This document shows, in pieces, positions 27,815 to 35,107 of a stretch of DNA of 64,000 nt. The DNA is from Methylovirgula ligni (GTDB taxonomy: Bacteria; Pseudomonadota; Alphaproteobacteria; Rhizobiales; Beijerinckiaceae). The notes under the pieces were generated by a model. That model was not told where the DNA came from, searched no databases, and saw nothing but the letters and a program-made list of their open reading frames with translations. The first letter of the stretch is position 1. Every line of letters begins with the position of its first letter. The DNA lies in assembly GCF_004135935.1 (NCBI RefSeq), contig NZ_CP025086.1:2418001-2482000 (forward strand). Direction: 5' to 3'. The translations under genes and the position numbers were made by a program.

Positions 27815-29947
27815 ATGGGCAGGACGTTCAAGCCGGACATGACGATCGACGAGTCGGCGAACGATGTGGACGTCAAGGCGCTCGGGTCGGCGATCTATGC
27901 CAAGCGAAACTGGGTCATCATTCCCACGCTGCTGGCTTTTCTGCTCGCCGCTCTCTACGTCACGGTGGCGCGGCCGCGCTATACCGCCGATACGCAGATC
28001 CTGCTGGAGAATCAGGAAAGCTACCTGACGCGCGCGCAGCGCAACGAGCAGGGGATCGAGATGCCGCCCACCATCGACGACAATTGGGTCGGCAGCCAGG
28101 TGGCGCTCATCACGTCCCGCGACGTTGCGCGCGAGGTCATCGAAAAGCTCGGCCTTGTCGGCAATCCCGAACTCGATCCGCTGGCGAAAGGGCTTGGCGC
28201 GCTGCAGCGGACGCTTGTGCTCTTCGGCCTTGCGCACAATCCGATGCGTGTTGCGCCGGAGGAGCGCGCAATCGATACGTTCGAAGAGAGACTCACCGTC
28301 TACTCGCCGCCCAAAACGCAAATCGTGATGATCGACTTCTGGGCGCACGATCCAGCTCTCGCAGCGAAAGTCGCGAACGAAGTCGCCGCCGTTTATCTCG
28401 AGCACCAGGCGGGTGCCAAACGCTATATTGCCAAGAGCGCCGGCGATGCGCTCGCCGCCCAGATCACCGATCTCAAGACCAAAGTGCTGAGCGCCGCCGA
28501 TGAGGTCGAGCGCTACCGCGCCGAGTCGGGGCTGCTCGCGGGCAGCAACAATATGACGATCACCGGACAGCAGCTTGCCGATCTCAACACCGATCTGTCC
28601 CATGCGCGAACCGAGGCGGCGGATAGCCAGGCCAAAGCGACCTTGATCCGTCAATTGTTGCGGCAAGGCCGGGTTTCCGAAGTCCCGGATGTCGCCAACA
28701 ATGATTTGATCCGCCGGATTGCCGAACAGCGGGTGACGGCCAACGCCCAGCTTGCGCTCGAATCCGGCACGCTGCTGCCGGGCCATCCGCGTATCCGCGA
28801 ATTGCGTTCGGAGATCATCAATCTCGACGCGCAATTGCGGCTCGCCGCCGACAATATCGCGATCGCCGAGGAGAACAATTCCAAGATCGCCGCCTCAAGA
28901 ATCGCCAATATCGAGACGGCCCTCGATCAGCAGAAGCAGGCGGTGACAACGGCCAACGCCGACGAAGTGCATTTGCGGGAACTTGAGCGAATCGCTCAGG
29001 CCTATCGCGATCAGCTCGACAGCGTCACCTCGAAATATCAGGAGGCGATTGCCCGCCAGTCCGCCGCGACGCCGGCGGATGCGCGTGTGATCGCTGTGGC
29101 GGTTGCGCCCGATCAACCCTCGTTCCCGAAGAAGCCGCTGGTTCTCGGCTTTGCCACGCTCGGCGCCTTTGTCTTTTCCCTCGGCGCTCTTGCCGGCCGC
29201 GAGATCTTGCTGGAGGCCCCGGCGCAGGTTCCCGAGCACGACTCTGTGCCAGTGCAGGTCGTGGCCGGAGGCCGTCGGCCCGCGCCGCTCTCAACCGTCG
29301 AGCGGCTTAGGCGTTTCGCCCGGGCGCGCAGCAGCGAGACGGAGGGGGATGCGGAAACAATCTCCGAAGCCGAGGGCGAGGAAGAGGCGGGCGAGAAGTT
29401 CGCCGCCAAATCCAGCGCCCCGCAGGGCGTCAACATCGTCGCGACGCGGCTCGACAAGAGCGAGGAGGCGAGCGATGCGTTGATTGGATTCGCCCGCACG
29501 CTGGCGCGCGAGGGGCGCCCCGTCATCATCGATCTCGATTCCCGAGACAGCCAGTTCGCCAAGCTCGCCGGGCCGCAAGAGACCGACGAAAAGATGAAGG
29601 GGCTCACCGATCTTCTCGATGGCGATGCGAGCTTCGCCGACGTGATTCATCGCGACGCGGGGTCGCGCCTGCATTTCGTGCCCTTCGGCTCGAAAGAGGA
29701 ATTCAACCCCGACGATCTCGACATGATCCTCGATGCGCTGTCGCGGACCTATGATTTCGTCGTGCTCGCGGCACCGCCGTTCCGCGGCAACCCGATGACC
29801 AAGGCGCTCGCGCCCTTCGCCGATTTCGTCGTGCTCGCGACGCCCGAGGGCGGCGATGCGGCCGACACGCGCGCCGCGCGCGCGGAACTCAGCGCCGCCG
29901 GCGCGGCTGAAGTGCTGCTTGTGGGCGGCACGAAGGAAGCAGCCTGA
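27815..29947 (+). CDS. Wzc/ExoP-like chain-length determinant with degenerate tyrosine kinase domain
   Basis: A 710-residue polysaccharide co-polymerase. A Wzz domain begins after residue ~25 with helix VIIPTLLAFLLAALYVTVA. Long periplasmic coiled coils (~170-420), a second helix near 450 and a cytoplasmic BY-kinase-like domain (~530-710) follow. The kinase part keeps a Walker A'-like VIIDLD and a YDFVVLAAPPF segment, but the normal GxxGxGKS/T loop is replaced by TRLDKSEEASDALIGFA, and there is no C-terminal tyrosine cluster. It is therefore probably not a working kinase. GGAG precedes ATG 27815 by six bases. It is divergent from the Wza-like gene. Confidence 0.87.
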   Translation: MGRTFKPDMTIDESANDVDVKALGSAIYAKRNWVIIPTLLAFLLAALYVTVARPRYTADTQILLENQESYLTRAQRNEQGIEMPPTIDDNWVGSQVALITSRDVAREVIEKLGLVGNPELDPLAKGLGALQRTLVLFGLAHNPMRVAPEERAIDTFEERLTVYSPPKTQIVMIDFWAHDPALAAKVANEVAAVYLEHQAGAKRYIAKSAGDALAAQITDLKTKVLSAADEVERYRAESGLLAGSNNMTITGQQLADLNTDLSHARTEAADSQAKATLIRQLLRQGRVSEVPDVANNDLIRRIAEQRVTANAQLALESGTLLPGHPRIRELRSEIINLDAQLRLAADNIAIAEENNSKIAASRIANIETALDQQKQAVTTANADEVHLRELERIAQAYRDQLDSVTSKYQEAIARQSAATPADARVIAVAVAPDQPSFPKKPLVLGFATLGAFVFSLGALAGREILLEAPAQVPEHDSVPVQVVAGGRRPAPLSTVERLRRFARARSSETEGDAETISEAEGEEEAGEKFAAKSSAPQGVNIVATRLDKSEEASDALIGFARTLAREGRPVIIDLDSRDSQFAKLAGPQETDEKMKGLTDLLDGDASFADVIHRDAGSRLHFVPFGSKEEFNPDDLDMILDALSRTYDFVVLAAPPFRGNPMTKALAPFADFVVLATPEGGDAADTRAARAELSAAGAAEVLLVGGTKEAA

Positions 29948-29986
29948 TCGGGACTCTTGAGCCTGTTCGCACAACGCGAATCCGCC

Positions 29987-30015
29987 TTGACAGGAATAAA
30001 AGGTTCCGGTTTACT
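29987..30015 (+). promoter_or_regulatory. Candidate sigma70-type promoter for the small-protein/APC-transporter operon
   Basis: A perfect TTGACA at 29987-29992 is followed after 17 bases by TTTACT at 30010-30015, which matches four of six positions of TATAAT. The local sequence is clearly AT-richer than the surroundings. Transcription from here would give a leader of about 290 bases before the first membrane-protein gene at 30314. Confidence 0.5.
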
Positions 30016-30019
30016 TTCT

Positions 30020-30313
30020 CATTAAGAAAATAAAGTTCCCGCATATAAAACAACATGGGAACGTATAAATCCAAAGGAGAGGGAAATGCCGATCATGCTT
30101 AGCCGGGTTACGCGATTGTAGCGCCAAGCGCGCCGCTCTCACTGGATCGCTTGATTGCCCGATGGGATTCGCCACGCGATCACCATTGAGACTCGACCCG
30201 AGCGATCCTTTCCACATCGGAATTTCAGCCACGCAAGCCTCTCAAGACAGGCTTGGCGATGACGTGCGCGGATAAGAACCGCGGCGATCGGGCAAATTCG
30301 TCATGGGAGGAAG
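30020..30313 (+). promoter_or_regulatory. Structured 5' leader with several complementary segments
   Basis: Between the candidate promoter and the gene at 30314 there are several complementary segments. GTTCCC/GGGAAC form a hairpin at about 30035-30062, just before a strong ribosome-binding site. CAAGCCT/AGGCTTG form a perfect seven-pair hairpin near 30234-30255. TTGCCCGAT at 30155-30163 is the exact complement of ATCGGGCAA at 30287-30295 and could close a larger structure ending just before the GGGAGG of the first gene. I match this to no known riboswitch family. Confidence 0.4.
30086..30121 (+). CDS. Possible 11-residue leader peptide ORF
   Basis: The sequence AAAGGAGAGGGAA directly before ATG 30086 is the best ribosome-binding site in this part of the window, yet the frame closes with TAG at 30119-30121 after only 11 codons (MPIMLSRVTRL). 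It lies inside the structured leader, 190 bases before the first membrane-protein gene. A regulatory leader peptide is one reading; a start lost to mutation, leaving a fossil ribosome-binding site, is another. The peptide has no run of one amino acid as in classic attenuators. Confidence 0.3.
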   Translation: MPIMLSRVTRL

Positions 30314-30643
30314 ATGAAAATGTCTTTTGAGGCAGCATCAAATCATACGCAGACGGCGGCAGCCGATAATCAGCGGTTGCTGGGCCGGATCGAGTCGACA
30401 TTCTCGCGCGATCGCATAACTGCGATCGGCTTCGTGCTTGCGCTTTGGTTCGTGATTTTCTTCGTTCTGCTCGGCGTCCATTCCTACATCGACAACAGAG
30501 CCGCCGAACTCGTTTGCTGGGTCGCTGCTTTCTTGCTGGTGCTGTTCAACAGCACGTCCATCACAGCGATGATCCGACACTATTCACGCGACAAGTATCA
30601 CATCTATTCGGTCGACATCCGTCATCAGGATGCGGGTCGCTAG
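30314..30643 (+). CDS. Small two-helix membrane protein, unknown function
   Basis: A 109-residue protein with two hydrophobic segments (~37-55, AIGFVLALWFVIFFVLLGV, and ~65-85, ELVCWVAAFLLVLFNSTSI) and charged ends. I recognise no family. GGGAGG lies three bases before ATG 30314 and nine before a second ATG at 30320, so either may be used. It is first in a set of four closely spaced genes leading to an APC permease, with a long structured leader upstream, and may be an accessory subunit of that transporter. Confidence 0.7.
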   Translation: MKMSFEAASNHTQTAAADNQRLLGRIESTFSRDRITAIGFVLALWFVIFFVLLGVHSYIDNRAAELVCWVAAFLLVLFNSTSITAMIRHYSRDKYHIYSVDIRHQDAGR

Positions 30644-30664
30644 CAAATTCTTGGAGGGTGGATC

Positions 30665-31084
30665 ATGGCGAAGAAATACATTCCGCCGAAGCAGGGCGTT
30701 GCAAGCCAATTGTTCGACGTCGCGTCCTTGCTCGCGCTCGTGTTCGGTGCGCTCTTCCTGCCGATCTGGCTGAAGATCGCGGTTCCGTCGCGCGTTGAGG
30801 AGCTGCCGCCGGGCGTGAGTTATCAATTGCAGACGGATGGCTCGAAGAAGTGGAGCGGGCTGACCTGGGAGAAGCTCCGGCAGAATCCGACGATGCAACA
30901 GCAATGGGAGAAGCTGGGCTACTCGAAGGAGCAGGCGGCAGACATCATCACCCAGCCGTTCAAATACGATATCGACGTCCTCGGCGTCGGGATCACCGCG
31001 ATCGTCGTCATTGGCTATTTCGTTTTCATGCTCGTGATGTCGGAAAAAGAATATCGCGAAGTCATCGCCGAAAAGTTCGACTGA
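30665..31084 (+). CDS. Small membrane protein with large central loop, unknown function
   Basis: A 139-residue protein with a helix at ~18-38 (VASLLALVFGALFLPIWL), a hydrophilic loop of about 65 residues that includes GLTWEKLRQNPTMQQQWEKL, and a second helix at ~105-125 (VLGVGITAIVVIGYFVFML), then a short charged tail. I know no family for it. GGAGGGTGG precedes the ATG, a good ribosome-binding site. The loop is probably exposed on one face of the membrane as a unit. It lies 21 bases after the previous gene and belongs to the same operon. Confidence 0.72.
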   Translation: MAKKYIPPKQGVASQLFDVASLLALVFGALFLPIWLKIAVPSRVEELPPGVSYQLQTDGSKKWSGLTWEKLRQNPTMQQQWEKLGYSKEQAADIITQPFKYDIDVLGVGITAIVVIGYFVFMLVMSEKEYREVIAEKFD

Positions 31085-31118
31085 ACACGACATAAGAAAG
31101 AACTGGTGGGAGGACAGA

Positions 31119-31298
31119 ATGCTGGACGCGATAGTATGGGCCGCATGGATAGTGTCCGCAGCGGTGTTCGCATGGATGCTTTGGGATTTCGCGAAGATCA
31201 ATCTGAAATATGGCGAAGACACGCTCATCAGTTCGCGTGAGGGCGTGGACGATCTGTTCGGCGACAGCAATACGACTAACGCCGCCTCGGGGAGCTGA
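31119..31298 (+). CDS. 59-residue single-span membrane protein
   Basis: A short frame with GGGAGGA eight bases upstream of ATG 31119 and TGA at 31296-31298. The product has one membrane helix at ~4-22 (AIVWAAWIVSAAVFAWMLW) followed by a polar tail with acidic residues ending in a Ser/Asn/Ala-rich stretch. Spacing supports it as a real gene: 34 bases after the previous stop and three bases before the ATG of the APC permease, whose ribosome-binding site (GGGAG) lies inside its last codons, so translation is probably coupled. Short length makes it easy to miss. Confidence 0.75.
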   Translation: MLDAIVWAAWIVSAAVFAWMLWDFAKINLKYGEDTLISSREGVDDLFGDSNTTNAASGS

Positions 31299-31301
31299 GC
31301 C

Positions 31302-32696
31302 ATGACCCTACAGATGCAAGCACCGCAACCCAAACAGCTTCAACTTTTAAAAGTGCTGGGGCCCGCGCACATTTGGGCGCTTGGCGTCGGCATCGTTCTT
31401 GTCGGCGAGTTCATGGGGTGGAACTATGCCGTCGGCAAGGGCGGCGCAATCGGCGCCTTGATCGCCTGCTGGGTCATCGGCCTGCTTTATACCTGCGTCG
31501 CGATGATCGATTCGGAAATAACCTCGACGGTCGCTGCGGCGGGCGGCCAATACACCCAAGCCAAACATATGATTGGCCCGCTGATGGCCTTCAATGTGGG
31601 GCTTTATCTCGTTCTTGCCTACACGATGCTGGAGGCGGGCGACGTTCAGGTCGCCGGGCAGTTGATCCAGATCGGCGCCGGAAATCTCGGCTACAATATT
31701 CCCTGGCAACCTTTCACCGTCCTCTCGCTCGTCCTTCTCGCCTACATGAACTATCGTGGCGTTCTGGCGACGCTGACAGTGAACCTCGTGATAACCGCGG
31801 CCGCCTTTGCGTCGATCATCATCCTGGTGATCGGGACGCAGCCGTGGCACCCGGGCGCCGTTCTGCTTCATAAGGAATTGCTGACGGGCCTGCCATATGG
31901 GTGGATCGGCGTTCTTGCCTCGCTTCATTTCGGCATCTGGTATTACCTCGGAATCGAGGGAACCTGCCAAGCCGCCGAGGAGGTCAGATCTCCCGGCCGC
32001 GCGTTGCCGATGGGGACGATGCTGGGCATTATCACATTGCTCATCGCCGCCGCGCTCACCTGGTATGTCTGTTGCGGTCTGCTGCCCTGGGAATATTTGG
32101 GTTGGGATAACGAACTCGCGCCGCTCTACGACGCTGCGCATGTGACCGGCAGCCCGACGCTCACTGTCATACTTTTCGTCGGTACACTGTTCTCGGCGAT
32201 CGCCTCCGCGAACGGCTGCATCAACGACGCAGCCAGAGCGTGGTTTTCGATGGGACGCGACCGCTATTTGCCGATCTGGTTCGGCGCGGTCCATCCGGGC
32301 TACCGCACGCCATTCCGATCGATCATCTTTCTTATGCCGGTGGCGATCATCTTTGCGCTCTTTATTCCGCTGGCGCAGGTCATCACCTTCTCGATTCTGT
32401 CGGGATTGCTGAACTATACGTTCATGCCCATCAACATGGTGAAGTTCCGCCGTATGTGGCCTTTGGGTTCCATCCAGCGTGGGTTCGAACATCCGTTCCA
32501 CCCGTTTCCGTCCATCGTCCTTTTCACGCTGTGCAGCATTACGTTCTTTGCGGTCTACCTGGGATATGGGCGGCAATTGCTGGCGATGATGGCGTTTTAC
32601 ATCGCGGCATCCTGCTGGTTCGCGTTCTATCGCTATCGTTATGTCAAGCGCGGCGATCAGTTCACGATGCCTTGGCCGAGGCCAGCCGGCTACTGA
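31302..32696 (+). CDS. APC-superfamily permease, ethanolamine-permease-like
   Basis: A 464-residue transporter with about twelve helices. The first helix has the substrate-site pattern ALGVGIVLVGEFMGWNYAVG, similar in spirit to the GYVISGEYFGWN of ethanolamine permeases. A further conserved block is IEGTCQAAEEVRSPGRALP, typical of APC members before helix 7. Likely substrates are ethanolamine or another small amine or amino acid; no ethanolamine ammonia-lyase gene is nearby, so this stays open. The gene is coupled to the 59-residue protein three bases upstream and is followed by a strong terminator. Confidence 0.85.
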   Translation: MTLQMQAPQPKQLQLLKVLGPAHIWALGVGIVLVGEFMGWNYAVGKGGAIGALIACWVIGLLYTCVAMIDSEITSTVAAAGGQYTQAKHMIGPLMAFNVGLYLVLAYTMLEAGDVQVAGQLIQIGAGNLGYNIPWQPFTVLSLVLLAYMNYRGVLATLTVNLVITAAAFASIIILVIGTQPWHPGAVLLHKELLTGLPYGWIGVLASLHFGIWYYLGIEGTCQAAEEVRSPGRALPMGTMLGIITLLIAAALTWYVCCGLLPWEYLGWDNELAPLYDAAHVTGSPTLTVILFVGTLFSAIASANGCINDAARAWFSMGRDRYLPIWFGAVHPGYRTPFRSIIFLMPVAIIFALFIPLAQVITFSILSGLLNYTFMPINMVKFRRMWPLGSIQRGFEHPFHPFPSIVLFTLCSITFFAVYLGYGRQLLAMMAFYIAASCWFAFYRYRYVKRGDQFTMPWPRPAGY

Positions 32697-32737
32697 AATT
32701 GGGGGGACGATGGCATAAGGGCGGACCTCCCCACCTG

Positions 32738-32772
32738 GCGCTGGGCACGGTATCCGTGACCAGCGCTTTTTT
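32738..32772 (+). terminator. Strong Rho-independent terminator after the APC permease gene
   Basis: GCGCTGG (32738-32744) pairs with CCAGCGC (32760-32766), and inside it CACGG (32746-32750) pairs with CCGTG (32754-32758) around a TAT loop. Six T residues follow at 32767-32772. It lies only 12 bases before the start codon of the next gene. Confidence 0.88.
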
Positions 32773-32784
32773 CGGAGAGCCATC

Positions 32785-33471
32785 TTGCGTTACGATGTTT
32801 TGATAGTCGTCAGCCTTGCGCTGATTTGTATTGTTGCCGTCTACCGCCGCGATAAAGCTCGGCTGCGGAAAAGCCGCGCCGCGTTCTTCGATGCGTGTCT
32901 TGGCCTGTTTGAAAAGCCGAGCGTGCACGAAAACGGGGCGCATTTCCCGGTTCTGAGCGGGGGCTACGAGGGCTTCGACATAAAAATCGAGCCCATCATC
33001 GACGATATGTCGGTCCGCAAACTGCCTTCGCTTTGGCTCAAGCTGTGGTTGAGTGCGCCGGTTCCCTATTCGGGCGCTCTCGCCGTCCTGATGAGGCCCC
33101 GCGGAACGGAGTTCTACTCCCCGGCATTCGATCTCGTGTCCGACGTCGAAGCGCCGGCGGGATGGCCGAAGGATGTCCTCATCCGTTGCAGCGATCCGGA
33201 AGACGCGCCGCCGCTATCGCTCCTCGATCGCTTTCACGAGCTGCTGCATGACCCGAAATGCAAAGAGCTTTTGATAGGGCCGGGAGGCGTGCGGCTCATC
33301 TACCAAGCGGCGCAGGCCGAGCGGGCGGAATATTCCGTGCTGCGCCATGCCAAATTCGGCGCCTCCACACTCGACGCGGACGGCGCACGTCAGCTTGTCG
33401 ATGAATTGTGCGCCATTTATCGATCCTTGGCGCGAACGCCTCATTCCATTCCCGCGCTGGTCAAAGGATGA
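32785..33471 (+). CDS. N-terminally anchored protein of unknown function
   Basis: A 228-residue protein with one N-terminal membrane helix (~3-19, YDVLIVVSLALICIVAV) followed by a basic stretch and a soluble alpha/beta domain with no motif I recognise. The TTG at 32785 has GGAG at suitable distance. The strong terminator that ends six T residues before this ribosome-binding site leaves no room for a promoter between them, so expression should need read-through or a promoter inside the terminator. The downstream gene starts two bases after its stop. Confidence 0.65.
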   Translation: MRYDVLIVVSLALICIVAVYRRDKARLRKSRAAFFDACLGLFEKPSVHENGAHFPVLSGGYEGFDIKIEPIIDDMSVRKLPSLWLKLWLSAPVPYSGALAVLMRPRGTEFYSPAFDLVSDVEAPAGWPKDVLIRCSDPEDAPPLSLLDRFHELLHDPKCKELLIGPGGVRLIYQAAQAERAEYSVLRHAKFGASTLDADGARQLVDELCAIYRSLARTPHSIPALVKG

Positions 33472-33472
33472 C

Positions 33473-33754
33473 ATGAGCCAAACGTCGCCACGGCCGCCGC
33501 CGCATCCCTATTGGATTTTGCTTGCGGCCATTCTGCTGCCCGGCGCCGGACAGGTTCTGTCGGGGGTGCCGCAGCGGGGCTTGGTCATGCAGCTTTTCAT
33601 GATCGCGCTCGGCTGGATCACCTGGCATCTGACGACGCCGCAGCAGAGCTTCATCGGCAGGCTTGCGGGCGGCCTGTTTATTTACGCGGTTTCAGTGATC
33701 GATGCCTATCGCATCGCGCGCCTGCGCTGGGTGACTTATCACAGCGCGCACTGA
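33473..33754 (+). CDS. Small membrane protein, unknown function
   Basis: A 93-residue protein. After a Pro-rich N-terminus (SPRPPPHPYW) there are helices at ~13-30 (ILLAAILLPGAGQVLSG), ~36-52 (MQLFMIALGWITWHL) and ~62-78 (GRLAGGLFIYAVSVIDAY). The PGAGQVLSG loop resembles the turn seen in TM2/DUF5683-like small membrane proteins. The ATG at 33473 begins two bases after the stop of the previous gene, so the two are coupled. Nothing shows its role. Confidence 0.65.
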   Translation: MSQTSPRPPPHPYWILLAAILLPGAGQVLSGVPQRGLVMQLFMIALGWITWHLTTPQQSFIGRLAGGLFIYAVSVIDAYRIARLRWVTYHSAH

Positions 33755-33790
33755 TGGCGCGCAGACCAACGCCCCACGCACCGCGCACGC

Positions 33791-34984
33791 TCAAGATTGC
33801 GACGCGAGCTTTGCCGGCGGCACCACATTGGCGATGATTTCGCCAAACGGCCCCGCGTTGCGGACGGCCGCGCGTTCGGTGCCGGTCGTCCCGCGCAGGG
33901 GCAGCAAGGGAAACACCTGCTCGGCGAAACGATAACATTCCTCAAGGTGCGGATAGCCTGAGAGAATGAAGCGATCGACACCAACCGCCATATATTCCTT
34001 GAGCCGCTCCGCGACCGTCCGGGGATCGCCGACGAGCGCCGTGCCGGCACCGCCGCGTACCAGGCCGACACCGGCCCAGAGATTGGGGCTGATCTCGAGA
34101 TTGTCGCGCTTGCCGCCATGCAGTTGCGCCATGCGCTGCTGCCCGACCGAGTCGAAGCGCGCGAAGATTTTTTGCGCCGAGGCGATGGTGTCGTCGTCGA
34201 CCTTCTCGATCAATTTGTCCGCCGCCGCCCAGGCCTCGGATTCGGTGTCACGGACGATGACGTGGAGGCGCACGCCGTAAGAAAATACACGCCCTCTGGT
34301 TGCCGCTATGGCACGCACCTCGGCCAGCTTCTTGGCAACCTCGGCGGGCGGCTCGCCCCAGGTCAGATAGGTATCCACATGCTCGGCGGCGATGCGATGC
34401 CCGGCGTCCGACGAACCGCCGAAATAGAGCGGCGGATAGGGGTGCTGCACCGGCGGGTAGAGGAGCTTGCCCCCTTCGATCGTGAGATATTTACCCGTGA
34501 AATCGACGGTCTCGCCGGCCATCAGCCGCCGCCAGATATGCAGGAATTCGTCGGTCAATTCGTAGCGCTCGTCATGACCGAGAAAGAGACCATCGCCATG
34601 CAGTTCCACCGGGTCGCCGCCAGAAACGACATTGACCAGCAGACGGCCGTTGGAAATCCGGTCGAGCGTCGCGGCCATGCGTGCGGCCGCGGCCGGCGCG
34701 ATCAGTCCCGGCCGGACGGCAACGAGGAAGCGGAGCCGTTGAGTTTGCGGCACCAGCGCGGACGCAGCAATCCACGAATCTTCGCAGGACCGGCCGGTCG
34801 GCAGCAGGACGCCAAAATAACCATTGTCGTCCGCGGCCTGTGCGATTTGCCTCATGTAGGAAAGAGAGACCCCACGTGCGCCTTCCTGCGTGCCGAGATA
34901 GCGTCCGTCGCCGTGCGTTGGGACAAACCAAAGGATATCGGCAGCTTCTGCGGGGGGAGGCGGTTGCAGCGTGGTCTCGGTCAT
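33791..34984 (-). CDS. ssuD: FMNH2-dependent alkanesulfonate monooxygenase SsuD
   Basis: A 397-residue flavin-dependent monooxygenase of the bacterial luciferase-like family. It has long near-identical blocks to E. coli SsuD, including [56 protein letters not shown] and [20 protein letters not shown]. The enzyme cleaves the C-S bond of alkanesulfonates to give sulfite and an aldehyde, using FMNH2 and O2. No SsuE-type flavin reductase lies nearby. The start at 34984 is chosen because AGGA lies eight bases before it. It diverges from the FAD/NAD(P)-binding protein and shares an AT-rich promoter region with it. Confidence 0.95.
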   Translation of the reverse strand: MTETTLQPPPPAEAADILWFVPTHGDGRYLGTQEGARGVSLSYMRQIAQAADDNGYFGVLLPTGRSCEDSWIAASALVPQTQRLRFLVAVRPGLIAPAAAARMAATLDRISNGRLLVNVVSGGDPVELHGDGLFLGHDERYELTDEFLHIWRRLMAGETVDFTGKYLTIEGGKLLYPPVQHPYPPLYFGGSSDAGHRIAAEHVDTYLTWGEPPAEVAKKLAEVRAIAATRGRVFSYGVRLHVIVRDTESEAWAAADKLIEKVDDDTIASAQKIFARFDSVGQQRMAQLHGGKRDNLEISPNLWAGVGLVRGGAGTALVGDPRTVAERLKEYMAVGVDRFILSGYPHLEECYRFAEQVFPLLPLRGTTGTERAAVRNAGPFGEIIANVVPPAKLASQS

Positions 34985-35051
34985 TCGTATCATCCTGCTG
35001 AGTGACTGGAGCGGAACTCATCATGGCCCCGGCTTGTCAGTCAATATAAAT

Positions 35052-35062
35052 TATAGACTATA
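35052..35062. promoter_or_regulatory. Palindrome in the ssuD / FAD-protein divergent promoter
   Basis: TATAGACTATA is a perfect odd palindrome in a markedly AT-rich patch (about 35041-35066) between the two divergent genes. It is a candidate operator for the Crp-type regulator at 44518-45297 or for another regulator. Short AT palindromes also arise by chance near -10 regions. Confidence 0.3.
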
Positions 35063-35107
35063 TCTCGTCGGTGGTAAGAGCCTTGCGCAGGATCAAGGGC
35101 AGCGGCG

